A DNA stretch of 64,000 bases from Luteithermobacter gelatinilyticus (GCF_005849285.1 NZ_CP040517.1:2920501-2984500); one strand, 5' to 3'. Numbered from the stretch's first letter, positions 42,548-53,719 are shown. Notes: generated by a model from the sequence alone, not told the origin. Numbers and translations: made by a program.

Positions 42548-43399
42548 ACAGGGCCGCATGATGCCGAAGATGATCATCCATAAAGGTCTGGATGAAAAAA
42601 TAGCCATGATCATAACCCTCATGCCGGCGCAGGGTCAGTTTCTGGCCCACCGCCCGGCAGGCCTCCTCGAACAGATGCGGTTTGAGCTGGTTCTCAAGGA
42701 AACTGTCCGCCAAGCCCTGATCAATCAGGATTTCCGGACGATCCGTCGCCGCGCCCAGCGCCCGCATCAGCTCACAACTGTCATAGCGCCGCCAGCTTTC
42801 CCGGTCCTCGCCCAGATAGGCGCTGAGCGCCTTTTGCCCCCAGGGACAGTTCATCGGCGCGACAATCGGCGCGAAGGCCGACAGCGATGTATAAATGTCC
42901 TGATTTTTAAGATACAGCGTGATCGCACCATGTCCGCCCATGCTGTGTCCGAAAAGGCCCAGCCGCGCCCCATCCACGGGAAAGGCATCGAGCACCAACC
43001 GCCGCAATTCCTCGGTTATGTAGGTTTCCATCCGGAAATGCTCTTGCCAGGGATCGCGCGTCGCATCCACATAAAAGCCCGCCCCCTGGCCCAGGTCATA
43101 GGCCGGATCATCCGGGACATTCTCGCCGCGCGGCGAGGTATCCGGCGCCAGGAGCGCCAGCCCCAGTTCAGCGGCCTTCCGGTACGCCCCGGCCTTGGTG
43201 GTGAAATTCTCTTCGGTACAGGTCAGTCCCGCCAGATAAGTGAGAAGCGGTACTCGTCCCTCTTCTGCCGCCGGCGGCAGAAACAGGGAAAAACGCATAC
43301 GGCACCGGGTGACGGCGGAGGAATGTTCACAATACAGCACCCGGCCGCCAAAACAGCGATGTTCGCCGACAATCAGATCCGTCATGTCTATGTTGTCCA

Positions 43400-43400
<1 letters not shown>
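42540..43400 (-). CDS. fghA: S-formylglutathione hydrolase
   Basis: 286-residue esterase-D type alpha/beta hydrolase that releases formate and glutathione from S-formylglutathione. The nucleophile elbow is GHSMGGHGA, with the His in YDHGYFF near the C-terminus. ATG 43400 overlaps the frmA stop (TGATG), so the two are coupled; the listed TTG one codon earlier is not needed. The last two codons and stop come from the palindromic repeat (LLE, TGA). Confidence 0.95.
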
Positions 43401-44506
<1,106 letters not shown>

Positions 44507-44638
44507 GATGATGTCTCCTTTGTAAGGTGTTGGTGCGGATCTTTTACGGCCTTGCAGAGCGAGGCCCTTGCCCCAGGAATAACACTGGTTTGCCCCCGGT
44601 CTCAATTCATTTATTGCAATTCATTTATCTGTGAAGCT

Positions 44639-47311
44639 TCATTTATCCGTGAAACTGAATCTGCGCCCCGAGGCCGGGCGCGCACTCCGCCGGCGCAGGA
44701 CTTTTTCCCCCTCAATCACCAGCATGATGACAAAGGCCACCGCCAGCAACAATCCCCATTGATGCGGACTGACCGGATGAATATGCAAAGCCTCGCGCAG
44801 GCCCGGCGTATACATGGCCGCAATATGCAACATTTGGGCCGCCAGCGTGCCGTAAATCAGCAACGAATTGGTCATCAGCGGGCGCTGGAAAAAGGATAGG
44901 GTTTCCGAACGGCAGTTCAGCACCATCACATTTTCAAAAAACACAAACTGCAACAGCACCAGATTGCGGGCATCCGCCTCACTGAAGCCGCCGTAATTGA
45001 GCATCCAGTAAAATTCGGCAAAACTGATCAGCCCCATAATACCTGAAACCAGGGCAATCCGCCCAATCATCAGCCGGTCAAAGATGGGCTCCTTGGGATT
45101 GCGGGGCGGGCGCTTCAGTTCATTGCCTTCTGGCGGATCGAAGGCCAGGGCCACATCCTGAATGATGCTGGTGACGAAATTGAGCCACAACAGCTGGGTG
45201 GCATAAAGCGGGACCGGCATGCTGAGCAAGATCGCCGCCAGAATCATGATGATTTCCGTCATGCTGGTGGAAATCAGGAAAAAGACGATCTTGCGGATAT
45301 TGGCATAAACGGTCCGGCCTTCCTCAATGCCTGAAACGATGGAGGCAAAATTATCATCGGTCAGTACGATTTCGGCACTCTCGCGCGCCACATCCGTGCC
45401 CTTGCAGCCCATGGCCACCCCCACATGGGCATGTTTGAGGGCTGGCGCATCATTGACCCCGTCGCCAGTCACCGCCACAAAATGACCATTGCGGATCAGG
45501 GAATCCACAATATCCAGCTTTTGTCCCGGTTCCACCCGCGCGAACACCCGATGATCCCGGGTCAGTCGGTCCACCGCCGCCGGCCCTTCCGCCTTGGCCG
45601 CCTCCAGCTCCCGGCCGCTTACTACCTCATCCTGATCCGACACTAAAGACAGATCACGGGCGATGGCCCGTGCCGTTTCAGGATGGTCCCCGGTGATCAT
45701 GACCACCTCCACACCCGCTTCATGGCAGGCCCGGATGGCCGGACGGGCCTCTTCACGCAAGGGGTCGCGCATGCCCATAAGGCCCAAAAAGGTCAATTCT
45801 TTCAGATCCGAAATATGGTAATGATCCTTTTTTTCAATGGGGCCCATGGCAAAGGCCAGTACCCGGTATTGCTGGCGGCTGAGAGATTGCTCCTGCCGGC
45901 GGATTGCTGCTGGATCAAGGGGCACCCTTTCCGTTTCCCCGCCCAGTTGATAGCAGCACATTTCCAGAAGAGTCTCCACCGCGCCCTTGACAAAAACCAG
46001 GGGCTCGCCATGGGGGGCTTCATGCATGCTGGCCGCAATTTTGAGCGCCGATTCATAGGGAATTTTTTGAAACGGCGGATAGGTCTTTTCAAGGTCTTCC
46101 CGGCTGAATCCTTCCTCCCGCGCCTTCATCAACAGTGCCACATCCACCGCATCACCATGTCCGTGAAGGGCCCCGTTTTCCTCCCGCAGATAGGCTTCAT
46201 TGGCCAATACCGCGGCCGCAAACAGGCTCTTCCGGCCCGCCGGGGACGGCGTCGCATCCCCTGGAAAGACGACTTGCTCCACCGTCAGTTCATTACGGGT
46301 CAGCGTACCGGTCTTATCGCTGGCGATCAGGGTGCAGGACCCAAGAGCCTCCACCGCCACCAGCCGACGCACAATCACATGACGTCGGGCCATGCGCTGC
46401 ATGCCGATGGCCAGCGCGATGGTGAGCGTGACCGGCAGACCTTCAGGGATGGTGGCCACCGCAAGCCCCACAGCAATCAGAAAAATCTGCTCCGGCGTGG
46501 CGCCCTGAAAATAAAGCGCTGTCGAAATCAGCAGGATCAGCACGGCAATCAGCACGGAAATTCTGAACGTAAACCGCTCCATACGGATCAGCAGCGGGGA
46601 GCGGGCGCGGGACTTTTCCGTGATCTGGCGGGCAATTTCGCCCAATCGGGTATTAAGCCCCGTGGCGACCACAACCCCCTCCGCCCGCCCGCGGGTGAGC
46701 AAGGTGCCGGCAAAGGCCATATTGACCCTGTCCCCCGTGGCGACCTCCTCGTCCAGCACTCTGTCGGCGTCTTTGGTCACCGCAAGGGATTCCCCGGTCA
46801 GCAGGGATTCGTCAATCAGACAATCGACCGTCCGGATCAGCCGCAGGTCCGCGGGGATCTTGTTCCCGCTTTCCAGCAGCACAATGTCCCCCGGCACCAG
46901 TTTGCTGGCATCCACTTCGCAGATTTCACCACCCCGGCGCACCCGGGCCAGCGATGTGGTCATTTTTCTGAGCGCTGCCGCAGCCCGGTTGGCAGAGTGT
47001 TCTTGGAACGTGCCAATGACGGCATTGATTAGAAGAACCGCAAAGATAAAGACAGTGCCCGGATATTCCCGCAGCATCAGGGTCACAAAACCGGCAAAAA
47101 GCAGAACATAGATCAGCGGACTTTTGAACTGTTTGAGGAACACCACGCCAACCGACGGCACGCGTTCCTGTGGCAGGCGGTTTTCGCCAAACCGGTCAAG
47201 CCGGGCGGCGCTTTCTTGTTCGGATAACCCCTGTGGAGAGCTGTCTACAGCCTGCAAACAGGCTTCAATACTCAGGCCATGTGCATTCTTGATAAGACTG
47301 TCCCCCGTCAT
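44639..47311 (-). CDS. P-type cation-transporting ATPase, P2 (Ca2+-ATPase-like)
   Basis: 890 residues. The N-terminal cation-ATPase domain has SEQESAARLDRFGENRLP. Then come the actuator domain (IDESLLTGES), membrane helix 4 with ATIPEGLPVTLTIALA (typical of P2 pumps), the phosphorylation site SDKTGTLTRNE, the hinge TGDGVNDAPALKHAHVGVAMG, and six C-terminal membrane helices. The PEGLP motif suggests Ca2+, Mg2+ or monovalent cations rather than heavy metals. AAGGAG precedes ATG 47311. It lies 10 nt after the kinase gene, and an FNR-like box precedes the pair. Confidence 0.9.
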   Translation of the reverse strand: MTGDSLIKNAHGLSIEACLQAVDSSPQGLSEQESAARLDRFGENRLPQERVPSVGVVFLKQFKSPLIYVLLFAGFVTLMLREYPGTVFIFAVLLINAVIGTFQEHSANRAAAALRKMTTSLARVRRGGEICEVDASKLVPGDIVLLESGNKIPADLRLIRTVDCLIDESLLTGESLAVTKDADRVLDEEVATGDRVNMAFAGTLLTRGRAEGVVVATGLNTRLGEIARQITEKSRARSPLLIRMERFTFRISVLIAVLILLISTALYFQGATPEQIFLIAVGLAVATIPEGLPVTLTIALAIGMQRMARRHVIVRRLVAVEALGSCTLIASDKTGTLTRNELTVEQVVFPGDATPSPAGRKSLFAAAVLANEAYLREENGALHGHGDAVDVALLMKAREEGFSREDLEKTYPPFQKIPYESALKIAASMHEAPHGEPLVFVKGAVETLLEMCCYQLGGETERVPLDPAAIRRQEQSLSRQQYRVLAFAMGPIEKKDHYHISDLKELTFLGLMGMRDPLREEARPAIRACHEAGVEVVMITGDHPETARAIARDLSLVSDQDEVVSGRELEAAKAEGPAAVDRLTRDHRVFARVEPGQKLDIVDSLIRNGHFVAVTGDGVNDAPALKHAHVGVAMGCKGTDVARESAEIVLTDDNFASIVSGIEEGRTVYANIRKIVFFLISTSMTEIIMILAAILLSMPVPLYATQLLWLNFVTSIIQDVALAFDPPEGNELKRPPRNPKEPIFDRLMIGRIALVSGIMGLISFAEFYWMLNYGGFSEADARNLVLLQFVFFENVMVLNCRSETLSFFQRPLMTNSLLIYGTLAAQMLHIAAMYTPGLREALHIHPVSPHQWGLLLAVAFVIMLVIEGEKVLRRRSARPASGRRFSFTDK

Positions 47312-47321
47312 GGTTTTCTCC

Positions 47322-48863
47322 TTAATGCAGCGCCGCCAAAACATGTTTAAGAATTTCACCAGGGGTTCCCTGGGCCGGAATTCTGGGCCAGGTCACAGAC
47401 CCGGTACTGCGTGCAAGTTGCTCCTCCAGCACCCTGACATCCGCATCAGAGGCATCCCCGGTTCGTCCTTTCAAACGTTCGCGCATAACCTCCGCCGGCA
47501 CGTCCAGCCAGATTCCGCTGAACCCCACCCCGCGCTGGCGCGCCCGGCGGGCAATATCCTGGCGAGAGGTTTCCGCCTGAAAGGTAGCGTCCACAATGAC
47601 CGACCAGCCGGCATCCAGTGCCTGGTCCATGACCTGCATCATCCTGTCATAAATCCTGCGCGCGTTTTCCCGGGTATAATTTTCCGGCGGCAGTTTTTGT
47701 TCCGGCGGCACATTGAAGAGCTGTTTGCGGATCACATCACTGCGCAGAATCACCGCCCCCGGCAGACGCCCGATATGAGGCGCAAGATGCCGGGCCAGTG
47801 TGGATTTGCCACTGCCGGACAGGCCGCCCACGGCCACAAGCCGCGGCGTCCCCCCACCCAACAACCGCACGGCAAGATCAAAATACGCGCGGGCCCGGGC
47901 GCGCGCCTTGTGCGCCGATATCAGGCCCGTGACCATAGCCCTCACCCCGGCTCTGAGCGAAAGGAATGCCGGCAAGACGGCGAGACCGTCATAATCGGCC
48001 GTCTGTTCCAGATAACGATTCAGCAGATATGCGGCCTGGGTCTTTTGGCCAAAATACATCAGATCCATCACCGGAAACGCCAGCTCATAAAAAACGTCTA
48101 TGTGAGACAGCGCGGGATTGAATTCAATGGCATCAAAAGGCGCCACCCGCCCCTCCAGGCAACAAAGATTGCCCAGATGCAGATCCCCATGACAGGCCCG
48201 GACTCGGCCCGCTGCCCGGCGCTGATCAAGATGCGCGCCAATATCGTCATAACACTGGGTGAGTTTTTTACCCCACTGCTGCAATTCCGAATCATTAAAC
48301 AGCCGGTCGGTTTGCCGGGCAAGTCCCGAAAGAATATCGCCTCTGACCTTGTGCATGGCCCGGGCCCCGCCATATCGGGGATCGGCCGGCAGGCTGTTGT
48401 GGAACCGCGCCATCACCGCCGCCAGCTGGTCAATCAGGTCCAAGCTAAGCGGCCCCTGGGCGGCCATATGGCTCATGACCTCTTCATCCTTGAAGCGGAT
48501 CATTTCCACCAGCCATTCCACCGCCCTGTCTGTTTCTGTAAGCTGTTGGTCCGGCTTGAGAATGAAGCCGCCCCTCTCGCGCAATACGGCCACACAGCCC
48601 CGATAAAGTTCCGGGGTCAGGCGGCGGTTGATGTCCACTTCTCGGCGGCAGTATTTTTCCCGCAACGACAGGGTGGAATAATCAAGAAACTCATTTTTCA
48701 GGTGTTTTTTGAGTTTGTAAGCTTTCTCGCCCACCAGAAAAACATGGGAAATATGGGTCTCCACATGCTCCACGGGATGATCGCCGTGACTCGCCGGATC
48801 CCGCAGAAAGTCAATCACCTGCTGCTGGTCAATATGATCTTTTTCATGATCTTCTTCCGGCAT
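47322..48863 (-). CDS. bifunctional aminoglycoside-phosphotransferase-like / P-loop ATP-binding protein
   Basis: 513 residues in two parts. The N-terminal ~330 residues resemble an APH-type kinase with the catalytic loop CHGDLHLGNLC and Asp in FDAIEFN. The C-terminal ~180 residues are an AAA-type P-loop kinase with VGGLSGSGKSTLA and DATFQ. This fusion is recurrent in Proteobacteria, often beside P-type ATPases or low-oxygen genes; its substrate is unknown. Antibiotic resistance is not implied. Confidence 0.88.
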   Translation of the reverse strand: MPEEDHEKDHIDQQQVIDFLRDPASHGDHPVEHVETHISHVFLVGEKAYKLKKHLKNEFLDYSTLSLREKYCRREVDINRRLTPELYRGCVAVLRERGGFILKPDQQLTETDRAVEWLVEMIRFKDEEVMSHMAAQGPLSLDLIDQLAAVMARFHNSLPADPRYGGARAMHKVRGDILSGLARQTDRLFNDSELQQWGKKLTQCYDDIGAHLDQRRAAGRVRACHGDLHLGNLCCLEGRVAPFDAIEFNPALSHIDVFYELAFPVMDLMYFGQKTQAAYLLNRYLEQTADYDGLAVLPAFLSLRAGVRAMVTGLISAHKARARARAYFDLAVRLLGGGTPRLVAVGGLSGSGKSTLARHLAPHIGRLPGAVILRSDVIRKQLFNVPPEQKLPPENYTRENARRIYDRMMQVMDQALDAGWSVIVDATFQAETSRQDIARRARQRGVGFSGIWLDVPAEVMRERLKGRTGDASDADVRVLEEQLARSTGSVTWPRIPAQGTPGEILKHVLAALH

Positions 48864-48919
48864 AAAATATCCTTTTGGTTCTCTCTTGGCGTGTATACCT
48901 TCAAAAGGATAAAACGTCG

Positions 48920-48933
48920 TTGCGATAAATCAA
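48920..48933 (-). promoter_or_regulatory. FNR/FixK-like box
   Basis: On the minus strand TTGATTTATCGCAA fits the TTGA-N6-(T/G)CAA pattern of the CRP/FNR family, centred about 63 nt upstream of the kinase start. One half is imperfect. Confidence 0.45.
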
Positions 48934-48943
48934 CCTTTGACGC

Positions 48944-50461
48944 TCAGGCCGCCGGGGAGGTCCCGTATCGTTGCCGCAACAGGTTTTTTTGCACCTTGCC
49001 CATGCTGTTGCGCGGCAGTTCGTCCACAAAATAATAGACCTTCGGATGTTTGAACCGAGCCAGTTTTTCCGCAACTGCCGCCCGCACCCCCTCTTCCGAC
49101 AGCTCCTCGCCCCCCTCCGGCACGATCACGGCAGCCACCGCCTCGCCAAAATCCGCATCGGGAAGACCGATGACCGCCGATTCCCGCACCCCGGGCAGGG
49201 CATCCAGACAGGCTTCGATTTCCTTGGGATAAATGTTGAGGCCCCCGGAAATAATCAGATCCTTGGCCCGTCCTTCCAGGGTCAGGCGGCCGTCTTCATC
49301 CAGATGCCCCACATCACCGGTGATGAAATAACCGTCGGCGCGAAATTCCTCGGCGGTTTTTTCCGCCATCCGCCAATAGCCCTTGAACACATTGGGCCCT
49401 TTGACCTCCACCACGCCGGTCTCGCCCGCTCCAAGGAGAGTACCGGCCTCATCGGCAATGCGCACGGCAATACCGGGCAGGGCATACCCCACGGTCCCCG
49501 CAAGACGCGCCCCGTCATAAGGGTTAGAGGTGATCATGCCGGTCTCGGTCATGCCATACCGTTCCAAAATACAGTGCCCGGTACGTTCTTCAAATGCCCG
49601 ATGCAGTTGTGCCGTCATCGGCGCCGAACCGGAAATAAACAACCGCATGCCCTCACAGTCTGCGCGCCCGAAACCGGGATCGTCCAGAAGACGGGAATAA
49701 AAAGTGGGGACTCCCATCAATATCGTGGCTTTCTTCAGATGACGCCGCACCAGACTCACATCAAATTTTTCCAGGAAAATCACCGTCGAACCGTTCAGAA
49801 ACGCCGTATGCAGCGCCACAAACAGTCCATGCACATGAAAGATTGGCAGGGCATGCAACAACACATCGCCCTCCTCAAACGCCCAATAATCCAGCAGGGT
49901 CAGCGCATTGGAAGCCAGATTGTCATGGCTCAGCATGGCCCCCTTGGGCTTGCCGGTGGTGCCCGAGGTATACAGAATCGCCGCCAGATCGTCTTTGGAG
50001 CGGGGTTCGATCCGCTCCTGCGGCGGCGTCGCCAGGGCATCGGCCCACCAGTGCGCCCCGGGTTCGGGACCCAGAATTTTCAGATGCGCCACCCCGAGCC
50101 TTGCCACGAGCGGCTGAAAATCGGCGTATTTTTCCGGCCGGCAGATAAAAATCCGCGGCGCGGCATCTTCGAGGAAATAAGCCACCTCCGCATCGGTATA
50201 GGCGGTATTGAGCGGAATAATGATGGCCCCGACCCTCAGACATGCCAGATAACAGGCCACCGCCCCCACTGACTTGTCCACCTGCATGACCACCCGGTCC
50301 CCTGGCCGCACCCCATGCGTCCCTAGCAGCGCGGCAAAACGGGCCGCAAGATCGTCCAGTGCACCGTAAGACCAACTCGTCCCCTCCGTCAATATAAACG
50401 CCGGTTTGTCCCGATATTGCCGGAAACGGGCCTGAAAAAGATCATACAGATTATCGCTCAT
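48944..50461 (-). CDS. matB: malonyl-CoA synthetase (MatB-like acyl-CoA ligase)
   Basis: 505-residue ANL-superfamily ligase that activates malonate to malonyl-CoA with ATP. Adenylation motifs are ILYTSGTTGKPKGAMLSH, ERYGMTETGMITSNPYDG and the C-terminal Lys in PRNSMGKVQKNLLR. LPIFHVHGLFVALH and AGTVGYALPG are typical of MatB rather than long-chain ligases. No malonyl-CoA decarboxylase adjoins it, so the specificity call rests on motifs. Confidence 0.82.
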   Translation of the reverse strand: MSDNLYDLFQARFRQYRDKPAFILTEGTSWSYGALDDLAARFAALLGTHGVRPGDRVVMQVDKSVGAVACYLACLRVGAIIIPLNTAYTDAEVAYFLEDAAPRIFICRPEKYADFQPLVARLGVAHLKILGPEPGAHWWADALATPPQERIEPRSKDDLAAILYTSGTTGKPKGAMLSHDNLASNALTLLDYWAFEEGDVLLHALPIFHVHGLFVALHTAFLNGSTVIFLEKFDVSLVRRHLKKATILMGVPTFYSRLLDDPGFGRADCEGMRLFISGSAPMTAQLHRAFEERTGHCILERYGMTETGMITSNPYDGARLAGTVGYALPGIAVRIADEAGTLLGAGETGVVEVKGPNVFKGYWRMAEKTAEEFRADGYFITGDVGHLDEDGRLTLEGRAKDLIISGGLNIYPKEIEACLDALPGVRESAVIGLPDADFGEAVAAVIVPEGGEELSEEGVRAAVAEKLARFKHPKVYYFVDELPRNSMGKVQKNLLRQRYGTSPAA

Positions 50462-50541
50462 GCGTTCTGTCCTCCTGTACTGCCTTGGCCCCGAGAGTAC
50501 TCACCCCGGGGCCTGTCCAGCAAGAGGAAATGCCAAAAAAT

Positions 50542-51810
50542 CTATTCCAGTTTTTCGACCCCCAGCGCCTTCAGGATATATTTTTCATAGATCGGTTCGC
50601 TGGTGCCTTTTTTCATTTTGCGCAGGAAATATTTCTCGAAGGCCAGTTTGGCAAGATGGACCCATTTGCCTTTTTTGAACCAGGTCACGTTGCGTGGCGG
50701 GATTTGCGGCATAGCGACAAATGCCGCCCCGTTATCCCCCATATCCGCAAGACAGATCGCATTCCAGGAAGCCTTGGCCTGAGGACTTTTGCCTTCCAGT
50801 TCCGCCTTGATGTTATGGGCAATGGCGGTCACCATGGATTCGATCATATACCCGGTTTTGGGCGTTCCTGTGGGCACCGGTGTTTCCTCCACCGGCGGAA
50901 TGGCGACACAGACGCCTGCCGAATAAATATTGGGATAGGTCGGATTGCGCTGATAATCGTCAATCAGCACGAATCCCTTGGGGTTGCACAACCCTTCCAC
51001 GCTGGCGACCGCCTCTACCCCGGTGAAAGGCGGGATCATCATGGCATGCACATAAGGCAGGCTGTGACGTTCCACCACCTCGCGCTTTTCGTTGTATTCT
51101 TCAACCTCAAAGGCGTCCGGGGTTACTTCCTTGACGCTGGCGTTGGTAATCCATTTGATGTGCCGGTTCCTGAGCTCGCTTTCCAGAAGCGTCTTGGAAT
51201 CGCCCACGCCCCCCAGTCCCATATGACCAATATAGGGTTCAGCGGTTACAAAGGTTATCGGCACCTTGTGGCGGATTTTCTTGTCCCGTAGCGCCTTGTC
51301 GAGGATAAAGGCATATTCATAAGCCGGCCCGAAACAGCTGGCCCCCTGAAACGCGCCCACCACCACGGGCCCCGGATTTGCCACCAGTTTTTCAAAGTCC
51401 CGAAAACTGTCCTCGGCATGTTCCAGGGTACAGATGGAGCGGGTATGATACGCGGGCCCCGCCCCCTTGATCTGGTCGAAGGCCAACCGTGGACCGGTGG
51501 TGATGACCAGAAAATCATAGCTCTCCTCCGTCCCGTCGGCGAGAATCAGCCGGTTTTCCCCGGCATGAATTTTATCCACGCGCTGGGCCAGAAACCGCAC
51601 CCCTTTTTTCGCCAGATAGGGTTCCAGATCAAAACTGATGTCCTCCGCCTTGCGCCAGCCCACCGCCACCCAGGGATTGGAAGGAACAAATTTGAATTTC
51701 GGACTTTCATTGATCAGCAGCACCTCGTGCTCGCGGCCCAGCATCTCCCTGATTTCATAGGCCGCCGGGACACCTCCCGTGCCGGCCCCGACAATGACTA
51801 TGCGCGCCAT
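50542..51810 (-). CDS. sqr: sulfide:quinone oxidoreductase, type I
   Basis: 422-residue FAD flavoprotein, N-terminal VIVGAGTGGVPAAYEI. The three redox-active cysteines of type I enzymes fall at Cys127 (RSICTLE), Cys159 (GASCFGP) and Cys353 (NAICLAD), the same numbering as the Rhodobacter capsulatus enzyme. The C-terminal VHLAKLAFEKYFLRKMKKG is the amphipathic membrane-attachment region. It oxidises sulfide at the membrane and reduces quinone. A CRP-like site is 68 nt upstream. No persulfide dioxygenase or rhodanese adjoins. Confidence 0.93.
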   Translation of the reverse strand: MARIVIVGAGTGGVPAAYEIREMLGREHEVLLINESPKFKFVPSNPWVAVGWRKAEDISFDLEPYLAKKGVRFLAQRVDKIHAGENRLILADGTEESYDFLVITTGPRLAFDQIKGAGPAYHTRSICTLEHAEDSFRDFEKLVANPGPVVVGAFQGASCFGPAYEYAFILDKALRDKKIRHKVPITFVTAEPYIGHMGLGGVGDSKTLLESELRNRHIKWITNASVKEVTPDAFEVEEYNEKREVVERHSLPYVHAMMIPPFTGVEAVASVEGLCNPKGFVLIDDYQRNPTYPNIYSAGVCVAIPPVEETPVPTGTPKTGYMIESMVTAIAHNIKAELEGKSPQAKASWNAICLADMGDNGAAFVAMPQIPPRNVTWFKKGKWVHLAKLAFEKYFLRKMKKGTSEPIYEKYILKALGVEKLE

Positions 51811-51878
51811 ATCATGTCTCCTTACAGCCTTTAATACATTTCAAGACTGTAAAAAGACCACGTTTTGCCGAAAAAGTC

Positions 51879-51894
51879 TGTGACCTGGATCACA
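51879..51894 (-). promoter_or_regulatory. CRP-type palindrome upstream of sqr
   Basis: TGTGACCTGGATCACA is a perfect TGTGA-N6-TCACA inverted repeat, centred about 76 nt before the sqr start. It is a good match to CRP-like regulators; which family member binds is unknown. Confidence 0.72.
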
Positions 51895-51904
51895 TAAGGG
51901 GAAA

Positions 51905-52462
51905 TTATTCCTCCGCCTTGCGGGCCGTGATGTCCACCATAACCGTCACGTCAAGGCCCACCCACTGACCGGTGGCCCACATGCCCTGTCCCACCCCGTA
52001 ATCGGTGCGCACCAGCCGTAGTTCCCCCCGGGCCCGGGCCAGACCATCAATCAGACGCAAACTGAACGGCAACACCACCGGCCGGCTGACATCGCGAATG
52101 GTGAGCGTGCCGTGAGCCTCATAACGCCCATTCCCCAGCGCCCGCACATCGGAAGAGACAAAACGGGCCTCGGGGAAGGCGCTGACATGGAACCAGTCCT
52201 GTCCCGGCAGGGCGCCGTTGCGCTGCTTGTCCCCGGCTTCTACCGACGCCATGTTGATATTTACCCGGATGACCGCCTGTTCGGGGGCGGCCGGGTCAAA
52301 CCGGATCGCCGCGCGCCAGTCCCGGAACAGGCCTTCAAAGGGTGTGCCGGTCTGTGTAGCCTTAAAGCCGAGCCGGCTTGCCTCATAATCCACCTGCCAA
52401 TCGGCGGCCAACGCCAAAACCGGCACGGCCATTACCATCAGAACAACAAACAAATGGCGCAT
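51905..52462 (-). CDS. YceI family periplasmic protein
   Basis: 185 residues with a signal peptide (MRHLFVVLMVMAVPVLALAA) and a lipocalin-like YceI barrel (WQVDYEASRLGFKATQTGTPFEG). YceI proteins bind polyisoprenoid-type lipids. Its ATG overlaps the stop of the cytochrome b561 gene (TAATG), so it is coupled to it. It is the second YceI protein in this three-gene set. Confidence 0.92.
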   Translation of the reverse strand: MRHLFVVLMVMAVPVLALAADWQVDYEASRLGFKATQTGTPFEGLFRDWRAAIRFDPAAPEQAVIRVNINMASVEAGDKQRNGALPGQDWFHVSAFPEARFVSSDVRALGNGRYEAHGTLTIRDVSRPVVLPFSLRLIDGLARARGELRLVRTDYGVGQGMWATGQWVGLDVTVMVDITARKAEE

Positions 52463-53031
52463 TATGACTTTCCCCGCTTCACAAAGGGGAGCATTCTGGC
52501 AAGCACGTCATCCCGATCCATAAAATGATGTTTCAGTGCCCCTGCCATATGCACCCCGATCAGTCCGATGGTCCCGAAGGCCAGTATTTCATGGATTTCC
52601 TTGAGCAGGGCCTCCATCGTTTTTTTATCCGCCACGGTGGAAAAATACGGCAGATGCGGCCAGTCCAGAACCCCATAAAGCACTGTTGGCAGATTCCAAG
52701 GAGAAGCCGACACCATGGCCCAGCCGCTCAGCGGCAGGACGATCATCAGCACATAAAACAGCCCATGGGTCAACCGCGCCAGGACTTTTTCCCAGGCCGC
52801 CAGATGCTCCGGCAGCGGCGGCGGACGGTGCATCAGCCGCCAGCCCAGCCGACACAGGGACAACACCAGAACCGTAATACCAATGGATTTATGCAGCTGA
52901 TACAATTTCAGCTTTTCGGCCGCCGCGCTATCCGGCAGGCCGGTCATGTAAAACCCCAGGCCCAGCAGAATGAAAATTGCCACCGCAATCAGCCAGTGCA
53001 GAACAATGGCTACTATGGAATAACGGGTCAT
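52462..53031 (-). CDS. cytochrome b561 family protein
   Basis: 189 residues, four membrane helices. Haem-ligand candidates are His in VLHWLIAV, LHKSIG, THGLFYVLM and GVHMAGALKHHF. Such di-haem proteins move electrons within the membrane, probably from quinol. ATG 53031 replaces the longer frame because it starts at the first helix (TRYSIVAIVLHW). The YceI / b561 / YceI arrangement is a recurrent one, suggesting joint handling of an isoprenoid compound, but function is unproven. Confidence 0.9.
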   Translation of the reverse strand: MTRYSIVAIVLHWLIAVAIFILLGLGFYMTGLPDSAAAEKLKLYQLHKSIGITVLVLSLCRLGWRLMHRPPPLPEHLAAWEKVLARLTHGLFYVLMIVLPLSGWAMVSASPWNLPTVLYGVLDWPHLPYFSTVADKKTMEALLKEIHEILAFGTIGLIGVHMAGALKHHFMDRDDVLARMLPFVKRGKS

Positions 53032-53119
53032 GACTGTATCCCTGTGTTGTCTCGCGGCACGGCCCCTGATTCCGAAAAAAGTTATGCCAAAGCCCGGCCG
53101 AACGAAGTAATGATAAGGG

Positions 53120-53719
53120 TTACTGGATGAATTCCGCTTCAATCCTGAGCGTCACCTCGTCACTGACCACGGGTACATATTTATCCAGCCCCCAGTCGGA
53201 CCGTTTCAGACGCCCGGTGGCGGAAAATCCCAATGCCGGCTTGTTTTTCATGGGATGCTGAAACGCCTTGTTCAGGGTAACGTCAAGAGTGACGGGTTTG
53301 CTCACCTCCTTAATGGTCAGGTCGCCCATAACACGGCCGGTATTCTCCCCGGTCACCTCTATGGACGTGGCCTTGAAGGTCATGCGGGGATAGGCGGCTG
53401 CGTCGAAAAAGTCCGCGCTTTTCAGATGATCGTCCAGTTTTTCTACGCCGCTGTCCACACTGGCGGCCTCAATGGTCACCATCAGGGAACTTTGGGACGG
53501 ATCTTGCGCATCAAAATTCAGATCCACGTCAAAATCATTAAACCGGACCACAGGAAAGGACAGCCCCAAATGGCTGTAGGAGAACAGGATATAGGCATGG
53601 GTTTTGTCCATTTCATATGTCCCGGATGGTACGTCAAGCGCCACCTCCCGGGCCTCTGGGCGATAGGCCACTGTTGCCGTCACAAGAACCATTACCGCCA
53701 TGAGAATTGTTTTTTTCAT
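53120..53719 (-). CDS. YceI family periplasmic protein
   Basis: 199 residues from ATG 53719, with a signal peptide (MKKTILMAVMVLVTATVA) and YceI barrel strands YEMDKTHAYILFSYSHLGLSF and GVMGDLTIKEVSKPVTLDV. It shares fold but modest sequence with the second YceI protein downstream. It heads the three-gene set and is divergent from cobQ. Confidence 0.92.
   Translation of the reverse strand: MKKTILMAVMVLVTATVAYRPEAREVALDVPSGTYEMDKTHAYILFSYSHLGLSFPVVRFNDFDVDLNFDAQDPSQSSLMVTIEAASVDSGVEKLDDHLKSADFFDAAAYPRMTFKATSIEVTGENTGRVMGDLTIKEVSKPVTLDVTLNKAFQHPMKNKPALGFSATGRLKRSDWGLDKYVPVVSDEVTLRIEAEFIQ

Noticed and set aside
47322-48863. Aminoglycoside resistance gene
   Set aside because: The APH-like fold is fused to a P-loop kinase, a widespread housekeeping-type protein not associated with antibiotic modification; no resistance context is present.
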